In this document: positions 27,001 through 37,116 of the stretch, in pieces | How the letters are laid out: the number at the start of each line of letters is the position of its first letter | Position numbering within the stretch: the stretch's first letter is position 1 | NCBI GenBank assembly: GCA_035048485.1 | Contig: CM068585.1 | Location: forward strand, 12,873,001-12,937,000 | Direction: 5' to 3' | DNA length: 64,000 nucleotides | DNA from: Pteria penguin | Taxonomy: Eukaryota > Mollusca > Bivalvia > Pterioida > Pteriidae | Program-made: the position numbers and the translations under genes | The notes under the pieces: model-generated | Databases searched by the model: none | What the model saw: the letters and a program-made list of their open reading frames with translations, nothing else | What the model was told of the DNA's origin: nothing

Positions 27001-30000
27001 CCTTTTTCTATTTCAGTATTCGTAATTTCTTATCATTTTAGGATGTAATTATAATGTTCGTTTGATTAATATAGTACATATATACCTTTTAATTTTGTGC
27101 ACAAGATTCGACAATTTATGGCTCTTCATTGATGCTCATGGCCGAATGATGGGAATTCTTATAATATACATGTATAAGTATTTGAAGAGCAGTGTTGTAA
27201 TAAATATAAAACATATATACCTTTTAATTTTGTGCACTAGATGGCGCAATTCGACAATTTATTGATGCTCATGGCCGAATGATGGGAATTCTCATAATAT
27301 ATAAGTATTTGAAAAGCAGTATTAAAATGACCGAAATAATGAAATAACATACACGTATCGTAATAATAAAGATTGATTTGAATGTGATATTTTTTGCCAA
27401 TGTTAATGATATTATAGTTGAGCCAGGAACAGATGATCCACAGAATGGACGAGGATCTCGTGCGGACCCTGCTCCGGAACATTACGTTATCGAAGAGGAA
27501 ACAGATCTCGATCTGGTACAAAATATTACATTTTCCTATCGATTCGGTACTTTACTCAGAGATTTTTTATTTTGCACACAAACAAATGTCTCTGGTTAGC
27601 AATCATGACGTTGCCCGGATCTCATCCTCTACAACCTTTTCCTCAATGACGGTCACTGATATCCTCTTGTTCGTTATCACCTCTAAGCATATTCTTGTTT
27701 GTTTTGCATGTCCATACTAAATTCAATGACTCAAATGTTTTCTTTCTTTTCTTGTATACACCTACATTTAACAAAATTAATGTTGGTCTACTACTTGTTT
27801 TGATAGATGTCATTCAGAATTGTTCCCTGTGCCATATAGACTTTAGTGTTTGAAGCTGTATACCCTACAATTTGATATAATTTCAAAAATTAGGGCATGT
27901 AAACCAAAAATTGTATTTTGTTTCGTTTGGCTGAAGTTAACAACTTTGCGTTAATAACATTTTTTGTTGCTTCACACCTTTGAAGATATCAAACTAAAAA
28001 GAAAATACTTCGTAAATAAAGAGGGTATTCCATTAATACAACTATGACCTGACTTTGTGCATGAGCAGTTTAATCAAAACAAATACGATGAAAGGAGACT
28101 CCAAAAGAAAACAATTTCAGTAAATACTAACTTTAGCAGACTGAATGCAGATTTTTAAAGTTACTCGCCATGTTTATTTACCTCGCCCTCCATGATGCGG
28201 CTTCCGAATTAGATCACGTGATAAATTGGTTGTAAAATTCTGTTTACAAACATCGCGTTTTACACAGCCGTATCTCACTTAATACGAATAATTTGATCAC
28301 AACATTTGCAAGGGCCTTTTTAAATATGTTTTAGGTTTATATATATATACATGTAATCAATTTAAGCAATTTAGAATAAATTTCCCTATAATATGCGAAC
28401 ATAGGGTATACAGATTTAACAGAAAATTAATTTTGAGTAAGTTTAAGGTATGTATAGGTAACTATTTAAACATGTTTTGCCGTATTATGCCGTGTTTTTC
28501 AAAACCATGTTCAAAATTCAAAACTTCAACAGAATAAAGAATACAATAACACTATCGGAACCTATTCAAATCGTGCATTGTGAAATTCTTCTTGATTTTT
28601 GTATAATCTTATGTATTTGTACGACATTGAGAACTGATAAATGTAAAGATGATGGATAAAGTCCAAAAATCATGAAACCAAAGGACATACAAAATCAGTG
28701 AAAATGAAAAACGAATGGAAAATAACAAAATATATCTATTTGAAGAGCATATGTGAACCCCTGTGATGGAGTGAGGTCAGGTGCCCGGGGAGAGTGAGCA
28801 TCTCCTGCTTGCTAGCAACACCCGTCACATATACCCAGTAGCAAGAGTCAAATCGTGTAAATTCCATATGTATTTATATATGAAGAAGTCGAAGTAGGTA
28901 ACCTTCTAGTATAGAAGGTGTCAAGTCTGTGTAAAATGATCGGAAGCGGTCTCAGTCCAGAATATCATTTAAAAGTCTAAATAACGAGATATCATATGGA
29001 GTAATAAGAGTCTCGTAACGACCGTAGAACTTCCTCAGTGACGTTGCTAGTCTAGCACATATATAACCCTGGTTGAGCAGCTTAACTGAAAGTCGCCTAG
29101 CCCTCAGAATAAAGTCATTGTAATTTGAACATGCTCTGGAATAACGTATTAACTGAGATATGCATACGCCGTATGCGGGCGATGATGGAATGTTGCTACT
29201 TATGAAAGGAAAGTTTGTGATAGCTAAAATGAAATCGTCACGTTTGTCATAGAGTGAGGTGTTCAATTGACCATTAATGTCGAAAGACAACATAATATCT
29301 AAGTACGAAGTAGAATTACTACTTTCTGTGGTTTCTTTGACCTCCAGTTCACTTGGATAGATGATGCTATGGTAATCCGCGAATGAAGGATTATTAATTG
29401 AAAGCAAGTCATCTCTATATCTCTTAGTAAAATTGAAGCCAAGAGCCAATTGTTTTTTTCCTTGCGAAAGCAAAGACTGAATGAATTCAGCTTCGTATGA
29501 GTAAAGAAATATGTCAGCCAGAAGCGGAGCACAGTTAGTGCCCATTGGAATGCCGACAATTTGTTGAAAAACCTTACCTCCAAACACCACAAAAATGTTA
29601 TCGATTAGAAAGTTCAACATCTGGATGACAGCTGTTTCAGTGTATTTACTTTTGGAATCAGAATTTTCCCTAACAAAGTAAGTTTTATCGTGGCCTATTA
29701 CTATATATTTGAATTTGCGGCTTCCGTTTTTACTAGTAAATGCATTTTGAATAATTTCCGCTAATCTGTCTTTTAATTTTTGATGAGTGATGTTAAGGTA
29801 TCGCCAAATCCTTTTTCACTTTTTTATGCCGACTGATTGAGCAGTAGTTTCTTTCTGACTTCACAGAAAATGATTTACAGGATTTAAGAAATCATTCACA
29901 TAATTCAAGTCGCCAACAGCTATATCCGATTTTTGCGATTAGTCAATTTAAATAATTGTTTTTGTATAGCTCACATAACTGAGCAGTAACTCCTCTTTTT

Positions 30001-33000
30001 TCTTTTGAATTATTTGTTGCGAATTTTATTTAATGAAATCATTAGTGATATAAATGAAGGGAACAAAGGATCAAATTTGCAATGTTCATCTAGTCAGAAG
30101 ATTAGAAAGTTAATTCATTACTTTCAAAAGGAATATATTTCAATTCAGGAAAGACTAATAATTTTTATTTCATATACAATGTATTATGATTTTATTCCTA
30201 TCCCAGTTGATTAAATATGCGAACATGTCACCTTTTTATTAATTTTGAAATATCCTACAATTAGCATCATTGTGTTCTGAAATCTCTCCACTTTTATGGT
30301 GCAACAGAGATCTATATTTAATGTACAGAAGATCTTTCTGAGTTTTATCATTGATTTGTTGATTGCAAAACATCAATAATTGGTTATGTTATGTTATCTA
30401 TGTTATGTTATGGGAAGGTGCGCCCGTAAACTGGTTAACCACACCATTTGTTTCACTTTTGTCAAATTAAATGACCGTCCTAAGTCGGTATCGTAATTGC
30501 ACTACAATCAAATATTTTTGTAATGTGTTATATGTGTTAGTATATTATTGATATTCATGTATTGTATAGCTCTATGGTGACTTCTGCCACATAATTGAGC
30601 CAGTAACTCCTTTTTTTTCTATAAACATGTCCAATCTGTAAATATTATTAACGAGATAGATAGCTTCAGTAGTTGACACATATCTTGAATGTTATATCAT
30701 TATAATTGCTTGCCGATATAAATCCACCATTTGCATATTTCGACGAATAACTCACAGTGGTGTCTTTAACCCATTAATGACAACCACCTTACATTCTTTT
30801 TCAGTCAGTTCAAACTTACAATATTAAACTTATTATTTATATGCATGTTCCCGGTGATTTTATTATACAGCCTGATTGGATGTCCCCTCTTTTATGTCTA
30901 TTGTTACTAATTATCAAACGCCTTCGACATCGACAGTATGACCACGAGATCATCACTAAAACCACACGTCTTTTATTGAGTCCCTCTACAACCCAATACA
31001 GACTTTTACTTGAGCGTTACACGCAGACTAACAGGGCGATGGGACTCTATGACGTGCCTTGTACAAACCTTTTCAGAGGAGACAATGTCCTTATCCTTGT
31101 ACCCTCTGACTGTTAGTCGGGACTCCTTTTGATCAAGGATCTGAGTTCGCTTACAGACGGACAGAGCACGGTTTACTTATGTTGATGTTGCTTTACATGT
31201 TTTTGATAGCAACATATTATTCTATAAACGTTTCGTGTATAAAAATGTATATGACCTCTCTTCATATGTAAACTGTTGATCCTTGTTCTCTATATTGGGG
31301 ATTATTTATATATATTTTTAATATGTGTCCTTTGATTATTCTGCTTTTGCGATGAGTGGGAAGGTGGGCGCACGTTAACCGGTTTTTGTTATTTTAATCA
31401 ACCGTCCTAAGTCGGTATCCTAACTGCAGCACAATCGAATATTTTTATAAAGTCGTAAATCCGTGTATATTTTACTATTATCATATTTTGTGTGCATGTC
31501 CTTGTTGATTTGTGTCATACAGCTTTGTCAGATGTCTTCTGTTTTCTCTGTTATTTCACGTGCCTTAGTTATTGTTACATTATTGCTATTCTAGAGAAGG
31601 GTATCCTTGAGGTCATCAAGAATTGAGTCTAATGTAACATTTCCACCAATTGTTAAGTCGAATTCGGCAACCCCTAGGACAGACAGGCCATCAGTGGACT
31701 ACAGACCACATGGTACATTTCTTACTCGTGAAAAGACCATAGCAGAATCGAATCCGCGGTCTAAACATAAGAAAAAGAAGGAACCAAAGCTGCGAATGGC
31801 CAAGCTACAGCTGGACCTGCTGACGGCTGGTGATATATTTGTGAGTCGTAAATTTTTATATCACATTAAATCACAATGTTGATTCATACTTACCAAGACC
31901 CATAGAAATATAATATGTTGCACATGATGTTAATGAACTGTTTTGACCACGTTTTGCACACATGCCGCAAATTAATGCTAGTTCTACACACATTAGGTAC
32001 AGAATCTACTGAGAAAAGAACAGAAGGTTAATTTTCTAGTAATTATCAAATACTTACATTATGTATTTTATGCTTTACTTTTTGGAAATGGTGCCTTATT
32101 ATTTTTAATATTATTAACGTTTCTATAGTAATAATTATGACTGCAACGTTTTCATAATCTAATTTTATTTTTCTACATTAGATATAGTAGCAGTTTCACT
32201 TCCTAAGATACATATACATACAAATTACTGAAAAATTTCGCAAATATATGTGTCACAAAATTCCCATTTAAATGTTCTCATAGCGATGTTGCTTGATATC
32301 AAACCTCAATCAGCGTTTTGCATAAACATGCTGACTAAATATGATTATAGAGTCTTCAAATGGGACTTCATTTACAATTTAAAAACAGCAGATATTGATT
32401 TGTGTGAATGCATAACGAGTCATGATGACTTGAATTATTTGTCTGTGGTAATACTTTAATATCTCTAAATGTGCACTGGAGTGAATGCCTAATTATATAA
32501 CGTTCTTTCACTAACTCTTATTGCACTTGCGTACCTAATTCATACATTAATATGTGTGTCTAACTTTACACTGCGTGCAGGGTTTGGATGCTGTGGCAAG
32601 GAAATTCACCAGTCTAACAAGAGATCCTACCGACGAGGTAATGCAATCCATTCTTTAACTGAATTTTCCCTTTCCGTTAGATCTGGCTTATCTCATTTTC
32701 TGCAAATATGCTTTTTCTGCAAAGGTTCTTCTCTGCCTTCCGGGGATTAATATCACTTCTAAATATTGAATTTAGCATTCGAAATAGAACATTTGATTAT
32801 AATGTTCAAGTGTATTGATTCTACAAGCATGTTTCTGAATGATTTAATTATGAGAAACTAATTCTAGAATAAAGATTGAAAGCAATATCTGTATAAAGCT
32901 ACTCAATACTATAAAAGATACATCTTATATCACGCTCATCAATTAAATATCTACTTTATTGTTTACACTTAAAATGCAGGGTTTGGAACACCTTGACCCA

Positions 33001-36000
33001 CCTATTGCATCAGAACCTAAAGGAGTAAGCCTTGTAAGTATCATATCATTCTGTCTGTGATCAAAATAAGTGGAGAGAGAGAGAGAGAGAGAGAGAGATC
33101 GCAATCACATTATGTAATTACGTGATTGACTGAAAACTCTCCTGTACGTAGATCTAATTTTAAACATCGATGTACTACAATACTCGTTAATTAAATTGAG
33201 GAAAAAATTGATGAGCCAAAAGTTTTATAGATTGAATTGTCGTCTTTGGGGTTCAGTGAGTACATAAAGACCAGATGTCACAAGAGGTCATCCTCAACTT
33301 GAAAGCTGAACAAATACATATATTCACTTTTGATGTAATATTGTATATTTCCATGGTGACTTATGTGATACGGCAGGGTCGGTTTTTCTTTCTTCCTTTA
33401 TAACAATAGAAATTTGATACATCCATTTATATCCAAAATCTCACAGACCGTCTATTGTAATATTGTATACGACATTGATTTTAAATGAGATTATTTATCA
33501 AGTAATTTGAATTTAAATGCAAAGATTACATACTAACGGAAAAAAGAAACTGTAGTTAAGAAATTTCATTTATAGATTCATAATCACGGATTATGTCCAT
33601 TATGGTTGATACGAAGAGCCACTCAGAGTAAGGAAGTACAAAAAACTTTCACAAGTTCATTGCGTGCACGACCGTCATATGCACCAATGCATTCTTCACA
33701 TCTACGCACTGAACAATATGGTGAAATGCCTGGGTAATGATCCTCCATATAAGCAATGAAGAACAACGTAAATCGTTCAATGTAATAGGAGGTTGTACTC
33801 TTGATGTAGACGTCGTTCCATTTCATCCCAAACATGTTTTATAGGCGATAAATCCGGTGAAATCGCAGGCCAGGTTAGCACATTTACGTTTTGCTGCTGT
33901 GGGTAGTCACTAACAACGTGTGAGGTGTTCGGTGGTGCGTTATCCTGCTGCAGAATGACGTTACGGTGATTGTTGTGAATGAATGGAATGACGTGCTGAC
34001 GTACAATCTCGCCACGGTAGTGTATGCCGTTAAACTGTCCTTCATTATCACCAGAGGGGTTCCTTCCATGTGTTATAATTCCACCCCAGATCATTACGCT
34101 CCCTCAACCGAATTGGCACTGCTGAATAACACATGCGTCGATGAAACGTTCTGTACGATGGTAATCGGGAACACGACCGGCACTGCTGTCGAGATGAAAT
34201 CATCTTAGATTTTCAAATGGTCTTTCGTATAGTGGTGACTACTCAGTTTAAGTGAACATTATAGTTATTACGGAATGAATATAAATATCAAAAGTATTGA
34301 GTGATATTAACGTGAGGATACCGTGCACTGTCCTGTCTGAAAAGTCCTGTAATCTGTAAAAGTCGAAACTGACAGTCAGGGAGAACGGCGTTCTGGACCT
34401 TATGTCCTCTGAAAAAGTTTTCGCCCTTTTCGTCAGTATGCAACGTTCACGAAAAAGTATGGATACGGCTTAGAAGGACCCAACAAAAGACTTGTGATCC
34501 TTATTATTAACTTTATGAATTTTATGAACTTGTAGATATGCTGTCGATCTTGAAAGCGTATAACTATTTTTTAACTAAATGAGATGAGATTATCGGAATT
34601 TGTCTCTCCTGAGTTTGCAAATTAGATCACCGTATAATAGGGTATGAGATATTCCGCTTCACATATATTTCCGAAAAGGCATTTTTCGAATTTAGATGAA
34701 AGATCTTAATAAAGTCAGTAAAATTTAAAAGTTTTTTCTGTGCTTAAAGTACCTGTAGCCCTGAAATCTGTAACTGAGTCAATATTTATTAGAAATCTGT
34801 ATATTTTGTATGGAAATTCAAAACTTTGATGCAGCTGAGAAAAGTTTGTAGTTATTAAGTGTAAAAATGCAAAAAAAAGTAATAATAAACTTCATTTTAA
34901 GGTGAGCGATGGAGCTGAAGTGATCAGAATTAGCAAACGCTTTTTTCTCCAGCATGCCCAAAACAACACAATGCTCAGAGTTGAAACAATGGTATGTATT
35001 CATAAGTTGCGTGCAATATACTCTAAATGTCATTGATTTTCAAACAATACATTCAGATTGTCTCACAACTTGTTTTACATATATTAAAGATATTTACTAC
35101 TCAAGAAGACATAGACCTGCTATTTTTACTTATTGTCTAGAACTACTATTCATTTGCTGACAGTTCCACTAGCCACTACTGACTCTTTTAATGTCCTTGC
35201 TTACTAAACACGTAGAGCTCGAGTGTGTTGTCTGTATAGGTCAATCTCTTAAATCTTATGGAAACTTGCTAACCCCTGGATTAGGATAGAGTATTGCAAC
35301 TGTTTGTTATTATCAGTTCGTTTTTGGTATTATTGTCGCATTTCATAATAGTAACATCAATTACTTTTGGTCAATTCAAAATTCTGATGAAGTTATAAAC
35401 AAACTTCTTTCACTAAATTTCAAAGCGACTCAAATTTCTACATATGATTTTTTCTACATTTTATACATCTCTGCCTCATGATTTGATTAAAAGCAAGTTG
35501 CTGTCTCTTATACAATGGTGTTTTCACAGAGAATCTAAAACTTACATGTGTACTTCCAATAAATCCGGATTCTTTTCCAACAAACAATATACTTCATAAA
35601 AATACTGGACTTGCAAGGAATTATGTAAAGCATTAGATGTTCTCATGAATAATATTTTTGTGCAATTTGATGGCAAGATATATCAACAAATAGTTGGGAT
35701 TTCTATGGGTACTAACTGCGCGCCTCTGATAGCAGATTTATTTCTTTATTGTTATGAGAGGGATTTTATGGTTTCTATTCAAAAATCAAAACGTTTCGAC
35801 CTCATTGACAAATTTAATAATACTTGCAGATATCTAGATGGCATTTTGGTTATCGACAACCCTGAATTCGAACAATTTATATCAGAAATATATCCACCAG
35901 AGCTCACATTGAATAAAGCTAATATTTGAGATAAATCTACACCTTTCTAAGATTTGAACTTCAAAATTATCAGCCACCTAATATATATACTAATATTTAT

Positions 36001-37116
36001 GATAAGCGTGAGGATTTTGGATTTCCTATTGTAAATTTTCCTTTCTTAGATGGCGATGTCCCTCGACTCGCATCATATGGTATCTATATATCTCAATTAG
36101 TTCGATTTGTCAGAGGCTGCACCGATGTTTTGGACTTTCATAAATGAAATTTACAAATTACTACTAAACTTTAAACTCAGGATACAGATATCACAAGCTA
36201 AGAAAAACATTCGGCAAATCCTTCAGATCTTATTCAAAACTTCTATCTAAATTTTGAAATATTTCTTTTCAACACTATGTATCCAATGGAATTTCCCATC
36301 CTAATTTTTACGGTGATCTCGTATATAAACTAAGGAAAGTAAAAGACTCCGATAACGTTATTTTATCATGTAATAAAATAGTCAAACGTCTTCTAAATAG
36401 ACAATATGACATTTAGATCACCAAAAAGACTATAGGTCTTGTATTTGTCCCCTTTACAGCCTTATGCAGACTTTTACTTGAACGTTGCACGCTGACTAAC
36501 AGGGCGGTGGGGACTATATGACGGGCCTTGTCCAAACCTCTTTCAGAGGAGACATGGTCCTGAACCTCGTCCCCTCTGACTGTTAGTCGGGACTCCTACA
36601 GATCTAGGGTCTTAGCTCGCTTTCAGACTGGCAGAGCACGGTTTATCATGTTGAGTGGGAAGGTGGACCGTAAACAGGTTAACCACACCATTTGTTTGGC
36701 TTTTGTCAAATTAAATGACCGTTTTAAGTCGGTATCGTAATTGCACTACAATCAAATGTTTTTGTAATGTGTTATATGTGCTAGTTTATTATTTATATTC
36801 ATGCATCGCATAGCTTCATGGTGATTTCTGCCACATAACTGAGCCAGTAACTCCTCTTTTTTCTTTAAAAATCTGCAAAGCTACTATTATTGATTCTGAG
36901 TTCGTTTAAGACTTCCTGCATTTCATTCAATTCTAACGGTCCTATTTCATTTCTGTTTTATTGACAATAACGTATCATAACGTATTTCAGCAACGTGATT
37001 ATATGTCCATGGAGGAGGCAAAGACAATAATTTATAACAAAGAGACTTGGAAACAGTACAAAGATGTCCTGTTGACCAGAATGGTGTCTTCTATTGGTAG
37101 CAGACAAAATGACTAA
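12092..37116 (+). CDS. CNBD2: CNBD2-like cyclic-nucleotide-binding-domain protein, 20 exons
   Basis: Coding exons: 12092-12136, 13204-13274, 14277-14379, 17412-17480, 20159-20250, 20706-20779, 21192-21274, 21756-21839, 22514-22566, 22734-22811, 23398-23458, 23747-23861, 24730-24800, 26413-26590, 27418-27515, 31595-31840, 32581-32637, 32980-33033, 34902-34991, 36991-37116 (TAA). Every junction is AG/GT and every phase matches, giving 1848 nt, a 615-residue protein. The start ATG is the first in its exon, but an acceptor-like TTACAG ends at 12079 and the frame is open back to it, so coding could begin further upstream. The protein has two cyclic-nucleotide-binding-like regions and a basic linker. 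Known members of the CNBD2 family are about this long; mouse Cnbd2 (CRIS) is reported to bind cAMP and to be needed for sperm flagellum formation. Assignment is from memory of family motifs. Exons 13 and 14 have the weakest acceptors; the phases require an exon between 23861 and 26413, and 24730-24800 fits. Confidence 0.75.
12235..12310 (-). repeat. Solo copy of the 'GGGGATGCTTACTC' 3' module
   Basis: Read on the minus strand this contains GTCCGGTCAGCAGGGGATGC followed by TTACTCGTCAGCG. It is the same short module found downstream of RT copies at 28952-29805, 52535-53110 and 60130-60740, here without an RT. Confidence 0.5.
12803..12920. repeat. 31-bp tandem repeat, 4 copies
   Basis: AAACAGAACGCTTGTTATCA-like units start at 12810, 12841 and 12872, with a shortened fourth at 12903. 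The spacing is 31 bp. The array is intronic between exons 1 and 2. Confidence 0.8.
14520..14680 (-). repeat. Copy of the 'CCGTAAACCGGTTAACCACACC' repeat family
   Basis: The minus strand reads GCGATGAGTGAGAAGGTGGG, then CCCGTAAACCGGTTAACCAC, then GACCGTCCTAAGTCGG. The same string of motifs occurs at 16155-16460, 30410-30615, 31245-31530, 36650-36870 and, more diverged, at 40910-41090, 43140-43260 and 46325-46440. At 36650-36870 it lies 3' of an RT, which suggests that it is the 3' end of that retroelement. Confidence 0.7.
16155..16460 (+). repeat. Copy of the 'CCGTAAACCGGTTAACCACACC' repeat family
   Basis: This matches 31245-31530 over its whole length: CCTTGTTCTCTA, GGATTATTTATA, CCTTTGATT, GGGAAGGTGGG, GACCGTCCTAAGT and, at the 3' end, TTTGTGTCATACAGCTT. 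The agreement over about 280 bp defines a conserved 3' end for the element. Confidence 0.75.
16603..17411 (+). repeat. Array of partial copies of exon 4 with its splice acceptor (78-bp period)
   Basis: The true exon 4 starts at 17412 after TGACTATTTGCAG with CTTGCCTTTGAGATGGAG. Near-identical acceptor-plus-exon starts occur at 17334, 17256, 16876, 16798, 16702 and 16625. The spacings are 78, 78, 380, 78, 96 and 77 bp. The acceptor AG is kept in all but the 16702 copy (GCAA). Most copies diverge from the exon after about 27 bases into an intronic filler (TAGTAGTTCGAATGTTGCC); the 16702 and 16876 copies extend further into exon sequence. The 380-bp gap contains the dispersed repeat at 16967. 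Copies at 17256 and 17334 reach an in-frame stop soon after the exon-like part. Confidence 0.85.
16967..17085 (+). repeat. Copy of the 'TCTCTTCAGTGATGCTC' repeat family
   Basis: ATACCTTTTAATTCTGTGTA, TTTCGACAAC, TGTCTCTTCAGTGATGCTCG, GGCCGAGTGAT, GAATTCTCATAATATATAAG and TTTGAAGAGCAG occur in order. The same order is seen at 27070-27195, 27205-27335 and, inverted, at 46055-46170. This copy sits inside the exon-4 fragment array. Confidence 0.75.
18005..19410. mobile_element. Non-autonomous inverted-repeat element with eight internal ~145-bp units
   Basis: The left end, AGCTCACCTGAGC (18005-18017), is mirrored by GCTCAGGTGAGCG (19374-19386), a 12-bp inverted match. Each end also has its own hairpin potential: GAGCC-GAA-GGCTC on the left and GGCCCATTTGGGCC just beyond the right repeat. 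Inside are about eight tandem units containing TTCGACTTCTTCTCCAGAAC, CACAGAATTTCACCAAAC, GGTCCTCTAC, TCCAAGATGGCCGCCATTGG and CTCTGATTGGTTGA, spaced about 144-148 bp. No transposase is present. I recognise this as a very common bivalve repeat type, but I cannot assign it to a transposon class. It lies in intron 4. Confidence 0.8.
19755..19850 (+). repeat. Fragment related to the 22996-23245 element
   Basis: AACTTGTGAACGGTTAGCGA followed by TAGGGCTTTGATAT resembles AACTTTTGAACCGTGAGGGA followed by TAGGGCCTTCATAT at 23092-23125. It is probably an old internal fragment of the same family. Confidence 0.4.
20159..22566 (+). other. First cyclic-nucleotide-binding-like domain (residues about 100-220), degenerate
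   Basis: Exons 5-9 encode a helix ending RELARVVAYER, then YDPNRIIAYQGRKPDRFYYI and LTGKV. This matches the first beta strands of a cNMP-binding fold (xxGxxPDxFYxIxxGxV). The second half should contain the phosphate-binding cassette, FGE(L/I)AL followed by R(S/T)A. Instead I read HKGTTTDVEELEEQCFREHH followed by VTKGQVEVLILHRDDF. The fold's closing strands are present, but the Glu and Arg that grip the cyclic phosphate are not seen. Canonical nucleotide binding at this site is therefore doubtful. Confidence 0.6.
21978..22256 (+). mobile_element. tRNA-derived SINE, complete
   Basis: The 5' head is tRNA-like, with an A-box-like TGGTATCGCGCTGGA and a B box GGTTCGATTCC. A conserved middle follows (TGTCTTTCGGATGAGACAGT, AAAACCGAGG, AAAGATCCC). 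Then comes a tail (GCATCAGGCAGATG, ACCATATACGTGAAAT, GTGTGACGTTAAACA) ending in CAATCAATCAATCAATC. Transcription by RNA polymerase III is expected from the internal boxes. Partial or diverged copies lie at 25211-25475, 55804-55890 and 62459-62689. It is in intron 8 of the CNBD2-like gene. The central domain resembles widely shared metazoan SINE cores, but I did not resolve which named family. Confidence 0.85.
22996..23245. mobile_element. Small inverted-repeat (MITE-like) element
   Basis: The 250-bp segment begins ATGCTCCCGG and ends CCGGGAGCAT, a perfect 10-bp inverted repeat. A pyrimidine-rich CTGTCTGTCTGTTTG tract lies at 23033-23070. There is no coding sequence. It is in intron 10. A related fragment is at 19755-19850. 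Confidence 0.65.
25211..25475 (+). mobile_element. Diverged SINE copy
   Basis: In order: AATTCGACTCCGCC (B-box position), CATGAGACAGTA, CCGAGGTCCTGTGTC, then GCCGTCACCATGTACGTGAA, ATAATCGAGGAGTGACGTAA and AATAATCAATATATCAG. It matches the SINE at 21978 with many substitutions and an internal change between 25340 and 25400. It is an older insertion in intron 13. Confidence 0.7.
27070..27335 (+). repeat. Two tandem copies of the 'TCTCTTCAGTGATGCTC' family
   Basis: Two units of about 130 bp follow each other. Both contain ATATATACCTTTTAATTTTG, a CGACAATTTAT motif, GATGCTCATGGCCGAATGAT and GGGAATTCT. The second lacks the GGCTCTTCA part. The single copy at 16967 and the inverted copy at 46055 share the same order of motifs. 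They lie in intron 14. Confidence 0.75.
27854..28415. mobile_element. TTAA-flanked MITE, copy 1 (562 bp)
   Basis: The left end AGCTGTATACCC and right end GGGTATACAGAT are inverted repeats (11 of 12). The right flank is TTAA (28416-28419) and the left is TTGA (27850-27853), a decayed TTAA. Its interior matches the minus strand of 43982-44528 over most of its length. There is no open frame of note. TTAA target choice with short inverted ends is characteristic of piggyBac-type transposition, so this is probably a non-autonomous piggyBac-like element. It is in intron 15. Confidence 0.75.
28660..29805 (-). mobile_element. Retroelement copy A: reverse transcriptase plus 3' module
   Basis: The minus-strand frame is open from about 29805 to the stop near 28952 (about 284 codons). 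It includes FVVFGGKVFQQIVGIPMGTN, a CAPLLADIFLYSYEAEF motif, the catalytic-box region FTKRYRDDLLSINN, TSYLDIMLSF and LYDKRDDF. The Y(I/V)DD box reads YRDD, but both aspartates are present. Downstream on the minus strand is a module with GAGATGCTCACTCTCCCCGG and GCACCTGACCTCACTCC (28745-28860), extending to about 28660. Both parts recur at 59905-60740. The RT is 5'-truncated where similarity to other copies ends, near 29805. The class is uncertain; a Penelope-like RT is my best guess. It lies in intron 15. Confidence 0.75.
30410..30615 (+). repeat. Copy of the 'CCGTAAACCGGTTAACCACACC' repeat family
   Basis: CCCGTAAACTGGTTAACCAC, GACCGTCCTAAGTCGG and CACATAATTGAGCCAGTAAC match 36650-36870 in the same order and at nearly the same spacing, which indicates a common source element. 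Confidence 0.75.
30880..31530 (+). mobile_element. 3' end of an RT element (coding tail plus 3' module)
   Basis: The frame containing IIKRLRHRQYDHEIITKTTR, TTQYRLLLERYTQTNRAMG and ending near 31116 corresponds to the decayed tail of the RT copy at 35300-36870. It is followed by the CTCTGACTGTTAGTCGGGAC segment, and then by GGGAAGGTGGGCGCACGTTA, ACCGTCCTAAGTCGGTATC and TTTGTGTCATACAGCTT. The RT domain itself is missing, so this is a 5'-truncated insertion. It is in intron 15, just upstream of exon 16. Confidence 0.65.
33073..33098. repeat. (GA)13 microsatellite
   Basis: There are 26 bases of uninterrupted GA directly after exon 18 and its donor site. Confidence 0.95.
33623..34240 (-). pseudogene. 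Tc1/mariner-family transposase, inactivated
   Basis: The minus strand encodes the C-terminal catalytic part of a DD34E transposase: GSVMIWGGI, then VILQQDNAPPNTSHVV, then LTWPAISPDLSPIKHVWDEM. Measured from the Asp of QQDNAP, 34 residues precede the position of the third catalytic residue. Tc1 proteins carry Glu there (NPIE), but this copy has Lys (SPIK). An in-frame TGA interrupts the frame just before GSVMIWGGI, and the frame shifts after the HQEYNLLLH segment near 33780. Further upstream, RTERFIDACVIQQ continues the homology. No terminal inverted repeats were found. It lies in intron 18. Confidence 0.8.
35300..36870 (+). pseudogene. Retroelement copy B: decayed reverse transcriptase with 3' module
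   Basis: Three frames together give STYDFSTFYTSLPHDLI-like sequence near 35440, then FVQFDGKIYQQIVGISMGTN, CAPLIADLFLYCYERDF, and a catalytic box that reads RYLDGILVIDNPEF, with the second Asp replaced by Gly. The frame stops at 35929, but homology continues: YDKREDFGFPIVNFPFLDGD near 36000-36060 and the ALSKPL region near 36530. The GTAAACAGGTTAACCACACC module follows at 36650-36870. Several stops and shifts make it inactive. It lies in intron 19, between the last two exons of the CNBD2-like gene. Confidence 0.75.

Larger units (their letters stand above)
22734..34991 (+). other. Second cyclic-nucleotide-binding-like domain, split by a long basic insert
   Basis: Exons 10-12 encode the first half (FFEFPVEIFLSNTDQIELKF, then GQDVVIADD and VIKSGRVRVVR, residues about 228-280). 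Exons 16-19 encode the second half (LTAGDIFGLDAVA, then LVSDGAEVIRISKRFFLQHA, residues about 500-570). Between them lie roughly 210 residues from exons 12-16, rich in Lys, Arg, Ser, Thr, Glu and Asn, including runs such as KHKKKKEPK. They look disordered. GDIFG is recognisable, but the following Glu is Leu and no R(S/T)A motif follows. Confidence 0.55.
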
